Shown: positions 15,997 through 24,660 of the stretch, piece after piece
How positions within the stretch are numbered: the first letter of the stretch is position 1
How the letters are laid out: every line of letters begins with the position of its first letter
Source: Rubrobacter xylanophilus
GTDB lineage: Bacteria; Actinomycetota; Rubrobacteria; Rubrobacterales; Rubrobacteraceae
Length of the DNA stretch: 64,000 nt
Reading direction: 5' to 3'
Assembly: GCF_007164525.1 (NCBI RefSeq)
Contig: NZ_AP019791.1
Span: 434,001-498,000 of the forward strand
Notes under the pieces: generated by a model
Seen by the model: the letters and a program-made list of their open reading frames with translations, nothing else
The model's database searches: none
Told to the model about the DNA's origin: nothing
Program-made: the position numbers and the translations under genes

Positions 15997-16418
15997 CTGG
16001 CTTTCAGCCCCATGGTCGTGTAGCTTCCCTGCGGCCACGTGACGGTCACCGTCACCCTCATTAAACCCCTGTCACGGGAGTTGTCCGTGACGAACTGCTC
16101 GCCCGAGACCCGGAGGTAGTCGGTGTCCACGGCGTAGGTGGAGCCCTGTGGCAGACCCGAACCGGTTGCGGGGAGCACCGTGGGAGCCGCGGAGACGGGA
16201 TATCTGGCCTTGAGCTGTTCGTAGGGGAGCCTTTTCGTCTCCTCCAGCTTGCCGGCGGCGAACGCCCGGGCCCTGTCGTAGTTGCCGCCGAGGGTGGCGC
16301 TCCGGAGCCCCACGTCGAACATCGCGACCATGGGGATGATGGCCATGGTGAGGATCAGGATGGAGACCATAACCTCCACCAGCGAGTAGCCGGCCTCTTT
16401 GCGGAGCTTCTCAATCAA
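15993..16418 (-). CDS. Pilin-like protein, PilV/GspI type
   Basis: This 141-residue minor pilin has the cleavage site RKEAG-YSLVEVMVSILILTMAIIP with Glu at +5. A helical stalk follows (YDRARAFAAGKLEETKRLPY), as in PilV or GspI, and a short beta domain ends in VTVTWPQGSYTTMGLKAR. The TTG at 16418 is chosen because it overlaps the upstream stop by eight bases; a longer frame adds an unconvincing leader. Confidence 0.82.
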   Translation of the reverse strand: MIEKLRKEAGYSLVEVMVSILILTMAIIPMVAMFDVGLRSATLGGNYDRARAFAAGKLEETKRLPYEQLKARYPVSAAPTVLPATGSGLPQGSTYAVDTDYLRVSGEQFVTDNSRDRGLMRVTVTVTWPQGSYTTMGLKAR

Positions 16419-16986
16419 TCCGGATCCTCGAGGTTGCCGAGAGAAAGACCACCCTGCGCTCCGGGTCACCGTCGATGGTTATCCTGACGGAGCCGTTCGG
16501 GCCGTACCGGGCCCACGCCGAGCCATCCGAGTTGAACTCCAGGGTGCGGGTGGTGCCCGGGGAGGAGGGAGGAGCCATCCAGGTCTCTGCGGGGGAGGGG
16601 TCCTTCAGGGCAGGGTTATGGTCTCGCACCTTTACGTTGGCGGGGAAGGTACGGGGGAAGCTCACCACGACGGTGGGGGTGGGCTCCCCGCTGTCGTAGG
16701 GCTCGCGGAGCTTCACCAGCCAGTAGTCCGGCCCCTCTTCCTCGGCAGCCCGTTCGGGGACGAGGACCACCCGCCAGTCCGTGAGCTGGTTGGTCGCCCG
16801 GGCGTGGGCGAGCCGCAGGTCGGCGGCGAGCTGGTTCGCCGCGGCGTCCACCCGGCGCTGCTCCAGGATGCCGAGCAGGATGATGATGGCTATGGCGAGG
16901 AGTATCCCCATTATGGCGATGGCGGTCATGAGCTCGGGCAAGGTGAAGCCCTCCTCGGTATTGCTGCCTTGCGTTCCGGTGCGCAC
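16411..16986 (-). CDS. Pilin-like protein, FimT/GspH type
   Basis: This 191-residue protein has the prepilin site TEEG-FTLPELMTAIAIMGILLAIA with Glu at +5 and a GspH-like region with an AANQLAADLRLAHARA stalk, a long loop and terminal strands (RVVFLSATSRIRID). It is the first of four pilin-like genes, twelve bases after the sigma factor gene. FimT-type proteins are minor pilins, some of which bind DNA; that role here is unknown. Confidence 0.84.
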   Translation of the reverse strand: MRTGTQGSNTEEGFTLPELMTAIAIMGILLAIAIIILLGILEQRRVDAAANQLAADLRLAHARATNQLTDWRVVLVPERAAEEEGPDYWLVKLREPYDSGEPTPTVVVSFPRTFPANVKVRDHNPALKDPSPAETWMAPPSSPGTTRTLEFNSDGSAWARYGPNGSVRITIDGDPERRVVFLSATSRIRID

Positions 16987-16998
16987 TCCTCTTCTCCC

Positions 16999-17769
16999 TC
17001 AGGTCACCGGGTCGCACTTGCCGCCGCTTCCGGGTTCGAGGCCGCGGGCGAGGTTCCTTAACGCCGAGGCCACGAGCCGGGAGACCTTCCGCTGGGAGAC
17101 GCCGAGGCGGCGCCCTATCTCGGTCTGCGTGAGGTCTTTGTAGAAGAAGAGGTAGACGGCCCTGCGCTGCAGCTCGCTCAGGGACTCGAGAGCCTCCTCG
17201 AGCCAGATGCGGTCCTCCACGGGCAGGGAGAAGCTCTCGTAATGAAGGCTGCGGATGGCGCCGATGTCCGGCTCTTCGTCGAGCGAAGAGACGTTGGTGG
17301 CGAAGTAGAGCTTCATCAGCTCCTTTAGGCCCTCCGGGGTGATGTTGGCCTCCCGGGCGACCTCCTCGGGGAGCGGGGGGCGGCCCAGCTCGCGGGTGAG
17401 CCGGGCGGTCGCCTCCGAGATCCGGGCGTGGAGGCTGGATGCCCACCGGGGACGGCGCACCAGCCCCGAGTCCCGGAGGTGGTGCCGGATCTCCCCCTCC
17501 ATCATCGCGTAGGCGTAGGAGCCGAAGCTCGCCCCGCATGAGGGGTCGTAGCCGTTCACGGCCTTCATGAGCCCCACGTAGCCCGCCTGCAGCAGATCCT
17601 CGCGGGGTTCCCGCGAGGAGCCCGCGTAGCGGCGGACGATGCTCCCGAGCAGCGCCCCCTGGGAGGCGAACAGCCGCTCCAGCGCCCGGCGGTCGCCGTG
17701 CTCGCGGTAGGCCGCGACGAGCCCGGCGGGGTCGGTCTTGCCATAACGGGTGGTTCTCTGCTCCAGCAA
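16999..17769 (-). CDS. SigB/SigF-type alternative sigma factor
   Basis: This 256-residue sigma-70 family protein has region 2 (REDLLQAGYVGLMKAVNGYD, FGSYAYAMMEGEIRHHLRD), region 3 (ELGRPPLPEEVAREANITPE) and region 4 (LSELQRRAVYLFFYKDLTQTEIGRRLGVSQRKVSRL). It lacks region 1.1, as in SigB/F/G and WhiG types. It is encoded between pilC and the first pilin-like gene within the same operon, with a 14-base gap to pilC. That placement suggests it links pilus assembly to transcription. No anti-sigma gene is seen nearby. Confidence 0.88.
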   Translation of the reverse strand: MLEQRTTRYGKTDPAGLVAAYREHGDRRALERLFASQGALLGSIVRRYAGSSREPREDLLQAGYVGLMKAVNGYDPSCGASFGSYAYAMMEGEIRHHLRDSGLVRRPRWASSLHARISEATARLTRELGRPPLPEEVAREANITPEGLKELMKLYFATNVSSLDEEPDIGAIRSLHYESFSLPVEDRIWLEEALESLSELQRRAVYLFFYKDLTQTEIGRRLGVSQRKVSRLVASALRNLARGLEPGSGGKCDPVT

Positions 17770-17783
17770 ACGCTTCTCTTTCG

Positions 17784-18995
17784 TTACTCGATGAGCTCGA
17801 AGATCCTGAACATCGGCAGGTACATGGAGATGATGATCCCGCCCACGATCCCCCCGACGACCACGATCATGACCGGCTCTATGATGGAGGTGAGGGCCTT
17901 GACCGCCGCCTCCACCTCGGACTCGTAGAAGTCGGCTATCTTGCCGAGCATCCCCTCCAGATCTCCTGTCTCCTCGCCGATGGCGACCATCCGGGTGACC
18001 ATCGGGGGGAAGACGCCCTCGCCCTCCAGCGGCCGGTGGAGCGGCTGGCCCTCCCGGATGGCGTCACGGCTCTTCAGCAGCGCGTTCTCGACCACCCAGT
18101 TGCCGGAGGAGGTCGCGGTGATCTCTATGGCCTGCAGGATGGGAACCCCGGCGGCGACGAGCGAGCCGAGCGTGCGGGCGAAGCGGGCGAGCACCCCCTT
18201 CTGGACGGTATCCCCGATCCTGAGCGGAATCCGGAGTACGGCCCGTCCCCAGACCTTCCGGCCCTCCTCGGTCCGGATCCAGCGCACAAACAGGAAGCCC
18301 CCGCCCGCTAGCGCCCCCGCCAGGGCGAGCCCGCCGAAGCCGGTGAGGAGGTCGGAGACGCCCATGGCGATCCGGGTGGGCAGCGGGAGCGTCCCGCCCA
18401 AATCCTCGAACATCCGGGCGAAGATGGGGACGATGAAGATCAGCATGAACGCCGCGGCGAGCACCGCCGCCACCAGCACCACCGCCGGGTAGGCGAGGGC
18501 GCTCTTTATCTTGCGCCGCAGCTCCTGATCCTTCTCCAGCTGGGAGGCGACCCTGAGGAGCACCTGGTCCAGCACCCCGCCGACCTCCCCGGCCCGCACC
18601 ATCTCCACGTACAGCCGCCCGAAGACCTCCGGGTGCCGCTCCAGCGCCTCCGAGAGCGCCATCCCGGCCTCCACGTCCGCACGCACCTTCTCCACGACGT
18701 CCCGGAGCTTCTTGTTGGTGGTCTGCTCGGCGAGGATGTGGAGCGCCCGCACGATGGGCAGCCCGGCGTTGATCATGGTGGCGAGCTGCCGGGTGAAGAC
18801 CACGAGGTCCCCCAGCCGCACCCGCTTGAAGGGCTCCAAAAGGTCCTTCTGCCCGATGCCCTGCTCCTTGACCTCGATGACCAGGAGCCCCTGACTGCGC
18901 AGCGCCGCCGCTACCGCCATCGGGTCCGAACCCTCCACGGTGTCCCGGACGAGCCGTCCCCGGCGGTCGCGGGCCTTGTATGCGAAGACGCCCAC
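17784..18995 (-). CDS. pilC: Type IV pilus inner-membrane platform protein PilC
   Basis: This 403-residue polytopic membrane protein of the GspF/PilC family anchors the ATPases. Two homologous halves are visible, each with a cytoplasmic helical domain (FTRQLATMINAGLPIVRALHIL; FARTLGSLVAAGVPILQAIEI). Three hydrophobic segments are clear, and the C-terminus is IISMYLPMFRIFELIE. The GTG at 18995 shares its first base with the TAG of pilT. A longer frame exists upstream but only shadows pilT. Confidence 0.92.
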   Translation of the reverse strand: MGVFAYKARDRRGRLVRDTVEGSDPMAVAAALRSQGLLVIEVKEQGIGQKDLLEPFKRVRLGDLVVFTRQLATMINAGLPIVRALHILAEQTTNKKLRDVVEKVRADVEAGMALSEALERHPEVFGRLYVEMVRAGEVGGVLDQVLLRVASQLEKDQELRRKIKSALAYPAVVLVAAVLAAAFMLIFIVPIFARMFEDLGGTLPLPTRIAMGVSDLLTGFGGLALAGALAGGGFLFVRWIRTEEGRKVWGRAVLRIPLRIGDTVQKGVLARFARTLGSLVAAGVPILQAIEITATSSGNWVVENALLKSRDAIREGQPLHRPLEGEGVFPPMVTRMVAIGEETGDLEGMLGKIADFYESEVEAAVKALTSIIEPVMIVVVGGIVGGIIISMYLPMFRIFELIE

Positions 18996-20092
18996 TAGAA
19001 GGCCCCCCGCGCGCCGCCCGTCCCGCCGAGCCGCCGCAGCTCGTCGGGGTTCGCCGCGTGCCGCCCGGCCTCCTCGGGGGAGACGAGCCCCCGGCGCACG
19101 AGGCTGGCCAGCGCGGCGTCCAGCGTCTGCATCCCGAACTTCCCACCGGTCTGCATGGCCGAGTAGAGCTGGTGGTTCTTGCCCTCCCGGATGAGGTTGC
19201 GGACCCCCGGGGTGGCCACCAGCACCTCGCAGGCCACCACCCTCCCGCGCCCCTCGCGCCGCTTCAGGAGCGTCTGGGTGACGATGCCCTGCAGCGCGTT
19301 GGCCAGCTGCGCGCGCACCTGGCCCTGCTGGTGGGGCGGGAAGACGTCCACGATCCGGTCCACGGTCTGCGGGGCGTCCTGGGTGTGCAGCGTCCCGAAG
19401 ACCAGGTGCCCGGTCTCCGCGGCGGTCACCGCGAGCGAGATGGTCTCCAGATCCCGCATCTCGCCCACCAGGATCACGTCCGGGTCCTGTCGCAGCACGT
19501 GCCGGAGCGCCGCGGCGAAGCTGCGGGTGTCCGAGGCGACCTCCCGCTGGTTGACGATGCACCGCTTGTGCCGGTGCAAAAACTCTATGGGGTCCTCGAT
19601 GCTCATGATGTGGCCGCTGCGGGTCTCGTTTATCCGGTCGATCATGGCGGCGAGGGTGGTGGACTTGCCGCTGCCGGTGGGCCCGGTGACGAGTACGAGC
19701 CCGCGCGGCTTCTCGGTGAGGGACTCCACGACTGGCGGCAGCCCCAGCTCGTTCAGGCTCTTTATCTCGTTGGGGACGGCCCGGAAGGCCGCCCCGAGCG
19801 ACCCCCGCTGGAAATAGACGTTGACCCGGAAGCGGGCCGCGCCGGGGACCGAGTAGGAGAAGTCCAGCTCCCAGTCGTTCTCCAGGCGCCGCCGCTGCTC
19901 GTCGGTGAGGATGTCGTAGACGAGGTCGCGGGTGGTTGCCGGGGTGAGCGGGGGGTGGTCCAGCGGTCGCACCTCGCCGTCCACCCGGACCACCGGCGGA
20001 CTTCCCGCCGTGAGGTGCAGGTCGCTGGCCCCCGCCTCGAGCATCTCGAGCAGGAAGTCCGCGAGCCCGTTCTCCGCCACCGCGCCGCTCAT
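18995..20092 (-). CDS. pilT: Type IV pilus twitching ATPase PilT (operon copy)
   Basis: This 365-residue hexameric ATPase drives pilus retraction. It has the N-terminal GASDLHLTAGSPPVVRVDGE, Walker A TGPTGSGKSTT, the Asp box SIEDPIEFLH, Walker B VILVGEMRDLET, the His box TGHLVFGTLHT, and a PilT-type C-terminal region VFPPHQQGQVRAQLA. The last motif is a retraction-ATPase hallmark. The ATG overlaps the pilB stop (ATGA). A paralogue is encoded divergently at 22050. Confidence 0.93.
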   Translation of the reverse strand: MSGAVAENGLADFLLEMLEAGASDLHLTAGSPPVVRVDGEVRPLDHPPLTPATTRDLVYDILTDEQRRRLENDWELDFSYSVPGAARFRVNVYFQRGSLGAAFRAVPNEIKSLNELGLPPVVESLTEKPRGLVLVTGPTGSGKSTTLAAMIDRINETRSGHIMSIEDPIEFLHRHKRCIVNQREVASDTRSFAAALRHVLRQDPDVILVGEMRDLETISLAVTAAETGHLVFGTLHTQDAPQTVDRIVDVFPPHQQGQVRAQLANALQGIVTQTLLKRREGRGRVVACEVLVATPGVRNLIREGKNHQLYSAMQTGGKFGMQTLDAALASLVRRGLVSPEEAGRHAANPDELRRLGGTGGARGAF

Positions 20093-21822
20093 ACCACCGT
20101 CCTCAACGCTTCCTCCACCGTCGTTATCCCGCGGGCGGCCTTCAGGAGCGCATCCTCGCGCAGCCGCACCATCCCGGCGGCCTCCGCCGCCCGGGAGATC
20201 TCCGCCGTGGAGGCACGGCGCAGGACGAGCTCTCCCACCACCTCGTCGACCAGCATCAGCTCGTAGATGCCGATCCTGCCCCGGTAGCCGGTCCCGCCAC
20301 ACCACTCGCAGCCCACCGCCTGGTGGAAGTTCGTCTCCTCTCCGGAGAGCAGCTCGAAGGGGAAGCCGATGTTCTCCAGAAGTTTCCTGTCCGGTTCCTG
20401 GGGCTTCCGGCACCGCTCGCACAGCCGGCGGGCCAGCCGCTGGGCGATGACGCAGTCCACCGCGGAGGCGGTCAGGAAGGGCTCCACCCCCATGTCGGTG
20501 AGGCGGGTGAGCGCCCCGGGGGCGTCGCTGGTGTGCAGGGTGGCCAGAACCAGGTGCCCGGTCAGCGCGGACTCCACGGCGATCTTGGCCGTCTCGTGGT
20601 CCCGGATCTCCCCGATCATCACGATGTCCGGGTCGCTGCGCAGGATGCTCCTGAGGGCCGAGGCGAAGCTCAACCCGATGCGGGGGTTCACCTGGATCTG
20701 GTTTATCCCCTCTATCCTGTACTCCACCGGGTCCTCCACGGTGATTATGTTCTTCTGGGGGCTGTTGAGCTCGGCGAGCGTGGCGTACAGGGTGGTGGAC
20801 TTGCCGCTGCCGGTGGGGCCGGTGACGAGCACCGCCCCGTAGGGTCTGCGGAAGACCTCCTCGTAGCGGCGGTAGAGCTCCGGGGAGAGCCCGAGCTCCG
20901 GAAGCCTGGCGGCGGCGTGGGAGTTGTCCAGCAACCGCAGCACCAGCTTCTCCCCGTGGACGGTGGGCAGCGAGGCCACCCGGAAGTCCACCTTCTGCTC
21001 CCCGATCCTGACGGAGAACCGTCCGTCCTGCGGCAGCCGGCGCTCGGCGATGTCCAGCCCGGAGACGAGCTTGAGCCGGGAGACGACCCCGCTCTGCAGC
21101 CGGCGCGGGATGGACATCGTCTCCCGGAGCAGCCCGTCCACCCGGACTCTCACGGCGAGCCTGCCGGGGTGTGGCTCGAGGTGGATGTCCGAGGCCCCGT
21201 CGGAGATGGCCTGCTGCAGGATGGAGCTCACCAGCCGGATGATGGGGCGCTCCTCGGCCCCCGCGCCGGCTCCGAGGTCGAGGTCGTCGTTCTCCCGTTC
21301 GTCCCCGCTGGCCGCCTCCCTCAGGAGGCCGCTGACCCGCTCGTCGACGGCGAAGAGCTTTATCTGGAGCCTGCGGATGGCCTCTTCGGTGGCCACCACG
21401 GGGGTGACAGGGTGGCCGGAGAGCATCCGCAGGTCGTCGAGCGCCTGCAGGTCGGTGGGGTCTGCGAGGGCCGCTACGAGCCTCCCTCCCTCGATGCGCA
21501 GGGGAAGCGCCCGGTGGCGGCGCAGCACCTTCTCCGGAACGAGGCCGAGCGCGGCCGGGTCCACGTCCCGCTCGGAGGGCTCCAGGTACCCGAGCCCGAG
21601 CCGCCGCGCCCGGGCCCGCGCCAGATCCTCCGCCGAGATGTACCCGAGGGAGACGAGGATCTGGCCGAGATCCCGCGGGTCGTGCCTCTGCGCCTCGACC
21701 GCCCGGTGCAGCTGCTCCTCGGTGAGCCTGCCCTCCGAGAGCAAGAGGCTCCAGACGCTGCGGTTCTTCTCTCCGCCCGCGGTCGTTCGTGTCGTCATCG
21801 CACCTTTCTCGTCGCCTTGCAT
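20089..21822 (-). CDS. pilB: Type IV pilus assembly ATPase PilB
   Basis: This 577-residue extension ATPase has an N-terminal GspE/MshEN domain (LLLSEGRLTEEQLHRAVEAQ), Walker A TGPTGSGKSTT, Asp box TVEDPVEYRIEGINQ, Walker B IVMIGEIRDHET and His box TGHLVLATLHT. A four-cysteine zinc motif is present (LCERCRKPQ and CEWCGGTGYRGR), as in PilB and GspE. The ATG at 21822 gives the longest form; the ATG at 21798, after GAGAAAGGT, is also plausible. It heads the eight-gene pilus operon. Confidence 0.92.
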   Translation of the reverse strand: MQGDEKGAMTTRTTAGGEKNRSVWSLLLSEGRLTEEQLHRAVEAQRHDPRDLGQILVSLGYISAEDLARARARRLGLGYLEPSERDVDPAALGLVPEKVLRRHRALPLRIEGGRLVAALADPTDLQALDDLRMLSGHPVTPVVATEEAIRRLQIKLFAVDERVSGLLREAASGDERENDDLDLGAGAGAEERPIIRLVSSILQQAISDGASDIHLEPHPGRLAVRVRVDGLLRETMSIPRRLQSGVVSRLKLVSGLDIAERRLPQDGRFSVRIGEQKVDFRVASLPTVHGEKLVLRLLDNSHAAARLPELGLSPELYRRYEEVFRRPYGAVLVTGPTGSGKSTTLYATLAELNSPQKNIITVEDPVEYRIEGINQIQVNPRIGLSFASALRSILRSDPDIVMIGEIRDHETAKIAVESALTGHLVLATLHTSDAPGALTRLTDMGVEPFLTASAVDCVIAQRLARRLCERCRKPQEPDRKLLENIGFPFELLSGEETNFHQAVGCEWCGGTGYRGRIGIYELMLVDEVVGELVLRRASTAEISRAAEAAGMVRLREDALLKAARGITTVEEALRTVV

Positions 21823-22049
21823 GGGAGAGACCTGTCCTTCTGCGGGACGTAAAATCCCTCCTCCCCTGATGGATCTCTGCTTTCTGCCCTTGCAAAGAAG
21901 TTATCGGTGGGGAAGCGGGGTTTCTTTAGTCCTCCGGGCGGATTCCCGGATGTTTTGCGAGCGTTTTCGCCCGCCCCGTAAAGCTTCCGCTCATCCGTCC
22001 GATAACCCCTGCTGCGCAGGATACTCTGGATACGGAACGTTGGAGGGAG
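21823..22049. promoter_or_regulatory. Divergent intergenic region pilB / second pilT
   Basis: These 227 bases must hold the promoters of the minus-strand pilus operon and of the plus-strand second pilT. A GATACT near 22020-22025 could be a -10 for the plus gene, which also has a TGGAGGGAG ribosome-binding site. I see no clear palindrome and no recognised sigma-B-type pair, so the sites are not fixed. Confidence 0.4.
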
Positions 22050-23165
22050 ATGGAGCCGAGCGAGAACGGGGCTGTGGCGCGCCGGGAGATCTCACGGATC
22101 GAGGTGCTCTTGGAGGAGATGGTATCGCTCGGGGGGAGCGACCTGCACCTGAAGGTCGGCTCGCCCCCGGTGGTCCGGGTGGACGGACTTCTGCGACGGA
22201 TGGAGGACTTCCGTTCCCTCGTCCCCGAGGACACGGTCGAGGTGCTCTCGCAGATCCTGCCCGCGGCCCTCGCCCGGGACTTCGAGGTGGAGGGGGAGGC
22301 GGACTTCTCCTACTCGGTGGAGGGGCTGGGGCGCTTCCGGGTCAACGCCTTCCGCCAGCGCGGTTCGGTGTCGCTGGCGATGCGGTTCGTCCCGTTCGAG
22401 GTGCCGCGCTTCGAGGAACTGGGGTTGCCCGAGGTCGTGGGGCGGCTGGCCCGGGAGGAGCGGGGGATAGTGCTGGTGACCGGCACCACCGGCAGCGGCA
22501 AGTCCACCACCCTCGCCGCCATGATCGACCTCATAAACCGCTCGGAGGCCCGGCACATCGTGACGGTGGAGGACCCCATAGAGTTTCTGCACCGGGACCG
22601 CAGGAGCATCGTCAACCAGCGGGAAGTGGGGATGGACACCGCCTCCTTCTCGCGGGCGCTCAGGCGGGTCCTGCGGCAGGACCCGGACGTGATCCTGATC
22701 GGTGAGATCCGGGACGCCGAGACCGCCCGGATAGCCCTCTCCGCCGCGGAGACCGGGCACCTGGTCCTCTCCACCCTGCACACGGTGGACGCCACCGAGA
22801 CGGTCAACCGCCTGATAGACCTCTTCCCGCCGCACGAGCGGGGGCCGGTGCGCTCGATGCTGGCCGGGACCCTACGGGGGATCGTCGGCCAGCGGCTCCT
22901 GCGGGCGCGCGACGGCGGCAGGGTGGCCGCCTGCGAGGTGCTGGTGGCGACCGGCAGGATCCGGGAGTTCATCCTGGATGCGACGAAGACCGTCCAGATC
23001 CAGGAGGCCATCGCCGAGGGCGGCTACTACGGGATGCAGACCTACGACCAGGCCCTCCTGGAGCTGGTCCGGGAGGGTCGGGTGGACTACGAGGAGGCGC
23101 TGCGGGCCTCGAGCCAGCCGCAGAACTTCCGGCTGATGGTCCGCTCGCTGGGGATCGGCAACTAG
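22050..23165 (+). CDS. pilT: Second PilT-type retraction ATPase
   Basis: This 371-residue PilT paralogue is divergent from the pilus operon. It has GGSDLHLKVGSPPVVRVDGL, Walker A TGTTGSGKSTT, TVEDPIEFLH, Walker B VILIGEIRDAET, TGHLVLSTLHT and LFPPHERGPVRSMLAGTLRG. The Walker A reads TGTT where the operon copy has TGPT. PilU-like helper function or a condition-specific motor are possible; sequence alone cannot decide. Confidence 0.9.
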   Translation: MEPSENGAVARREISRIEVLLEEMVSLGGSDLHLKVGSPPVVRVDGLLRRMEDFRSLVPEDTVEVLSQILPAALARDFEVEGEADFSYSVEGLGRFRVNAFRQRGSVSLAMRFVPFEVPRFEELGLPEVVGRLAREERGIVLVTGTTGSGKSTTLAAMIDLINRSEARHIVTVEDPIEFLHRDRRSIVNQREVGMDTASFSRALRRVLRQDPDVILIGEIRDAETARIALSAAETGHLVLSTLHTVDATETVNRLIDLFPPHERGPVRSMLAGTLRGIVGQRLLRARDGGRVAACEVLVATGRIREFILDATKTVQIQEAIAEGGYYGMQTYDQALLELVREGRVDYEEALRASSQPQNFRLMVRSLGIGN

Positions 23166-23250
23166 GTTCTGCGCCGGATGGTGTATGCTTCCCTCAAGAG
23201 CGGTGGTTTTGCACACCCCTTCGTACACGGGAGGAGCGTGGCTACACCAT

Positions 23251-24351
23251 ATGAGAGATGAGCGTCTGCGAAAGCTGGCCCGGCTGCTGGTCGAGTACTC
23301 CATAGGAGCCCGCGAGGGGGAGCAGGTGCTCCTCTCCGGCGGGGTGGCGGCGGAGCCCCTGATCCGGGAGGTGTATACGAGCCTGCTCGAGGCGGGGGCG
23401 GTGCCCTTCGTGCACGCCGCTCTGCCGGGCTTGCAGGAGCGCTTCTTCGAGCACGCCCGCGAGCTGCACTACCGGAAGACCCCGCCGATGGTCCGCTCGC
23501 TCTACGAGCAGGCCGACGCGTTCGTGAACATCCTCGCGCCCACCAACACCCGGGCGCTCGCCGGGGTCGACCCGTCGAAGCAGCAGGCCCTGAGCCGGCG
23601 GGACAAGGAGCTCTCGGACATGGTCCTGAAGCGGGACCGCTGGGTGCTCACCCTGTTCCCCACCGATGCCCTGGCCCAGGAGTCCGAGATGGGCCTGGAG
23701 GAGTACGAGGATTTCGTCTTCGCGGCGATGGCGCTCGGCGAGCAGGACCCGGTGTCCTTCTGGCGCGAGAAGTCCCGGCGGCAGGAACGGCTCAAGGAGC
23801 GGCTGGAGCGGGCCCGCGAGATCCGGATCACCGGCCCCGACACCGACCTGACCCTCTCGGTCGAGGGGCGGACGTTCATAAACTCCGCCGGGACCCACAA
23901 CATGCCCTGCGGCGAGGTGTTCACCGGTCCGGTGGAGGATTCGGCGAACGGACACATCTACTTCGGGATCCCGGTGGCGGTCGCCGGCCGGGAGGTCTCC
24001 GGGGTCCGGCTAAGGTTCGAGAACGGCCGGGTGGTGGAGGCCAGCGCGGAGAAGGGTGAGGAGTACCTCCGCTCGATGCTAGAGGCCGACGAGGGCGCCC
24101 GCTACCTGGGGGAGCTGGGGATCGGGACGAACTACCACATCCCGCGGCCCACCCGCAACATCCTCTTCGACGAGAAGCTGGGTGGGACGGTGCACCTGGC
24201 GCTGGGCCGCTCCTACGAGAGCACCGGCGGCAGGAACTCCTCCAGCATCCACTGGGACCTCATCTGCGACCTGCGCGGGGGCGGTGAGATCCGCGCCGAC
24301 GGTGAGACGATCCAGAAGGACGGTCGCTTCGTCGGCCTGGAGCTGGGGTGA
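23251..24351 (+). CDS. Aminopeptidase, M29 family (aminopeptidase T-like)
   Basis: This 366-residue two-metal aminopeptidase removes N-terminal residues from peptides; the family is best known from thermophiles (AmpT, AmpS, PepS). Conserved parts are VNILAPTNTRAL, FINSAGTHNMPCGEVFTGPVEDSANG cut short here, and the metal region TNYHIPRPTRNILFDEKLGG followed by TVHLALGRSY and SIHWDLICDL. The start is the ATG at 23251; an upstream in-frame ATG at 23185 overlaps a likely TATGCT -10 (23183-23188). Confidence 0.9.
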   Translation: MRDERLRKLARLLVEYSIGAREGEQVLLSGGVAAEPLIREVYTSLLEAGAVPFVHAALPGLQERFFEHARELHYRKTPPMVRSLYEQADAFVNILAPTNTRALAGVDPSKQQALSRRDKELSDMVLKRDRWVLTLFPTDALAQESEMGLEEYEDFVFAAMALGEQDPVSFWREKSRRQERLKERLERAREIRITGPDTDLTLSVEGRTFINSAGTHNMPCGEVFTGPVEDSANGHIYFGIPVAVAGREVSGVRLRFENGRVVEASAEKGEEYLRSMLEADEGARYLGELGIGTNYHIPRPTRNILFDEKLGGTVHLALGRSYESTGGRNSSSIHWDLICDLRGGGEIRADGETIQKDGRFVGLELG

Positions 24352-24355
24352 TACC

Positions 24356-24595
24356 ATGCCCGGCGGAGAGATGACCCTGAGGGTGGCCAACGTGCGTGAC
24401 GAGGGCGAGCTGGAGCTCGTCCGCGACGTGCTCGACGAGCTGGGCGCCGAGTACGAGTATCTGGGCTCCGAACCGGAGGACAGCTTCCCCCAGACCGCAT
24501 ACTTCGAGCTCTCCTCCGGGCTGGCCGACGACGCCGAGGAGCTGCTGGCCCGCCTCGCCGCAGATCACGGCTTCGACGCCGAGATCCTGGACTGA
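24356..24595 (+). CDS. Small acidic protein of unknown function
   Basis: This 79-residue protein begins five bases after the aminopeptidase stop behind GGAGCTGGGGTG, so it is probably co-transcribed. It has a beta-alpha-beta pattern (MTLRVANVRDEGELELVRDV, YFELSSGLADDAEELLARL) like a small ferredoxin-fold or ACT-like unit, is strongly acidic and has no cysteine. An ATG at 24371 is an alternative start. I do not recognise the family. Confidence 0.65.
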   Translation: MPGGEMTLRVANVRDEGELELVRDVLDELGAEYEYLGSEPEDSFPQTAYFELSSGLADDAEELLARLAADHGFDAEILD

Positions 24596-24660
24596 ATCCC
24601 TTCTCCCGCAGGTTTATACTAGGGCGGTCGTAACCCGGGGATTGCTAGAAGGTGCGAGAA

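Noticed and set aside
18995-21895. 966-codon minus-strand frame covering pilB and pilT
   Set aside because: Only the pilT part from 20092 is real; the upstream portion shadows pilB and has no pilus-ATPase motifs.
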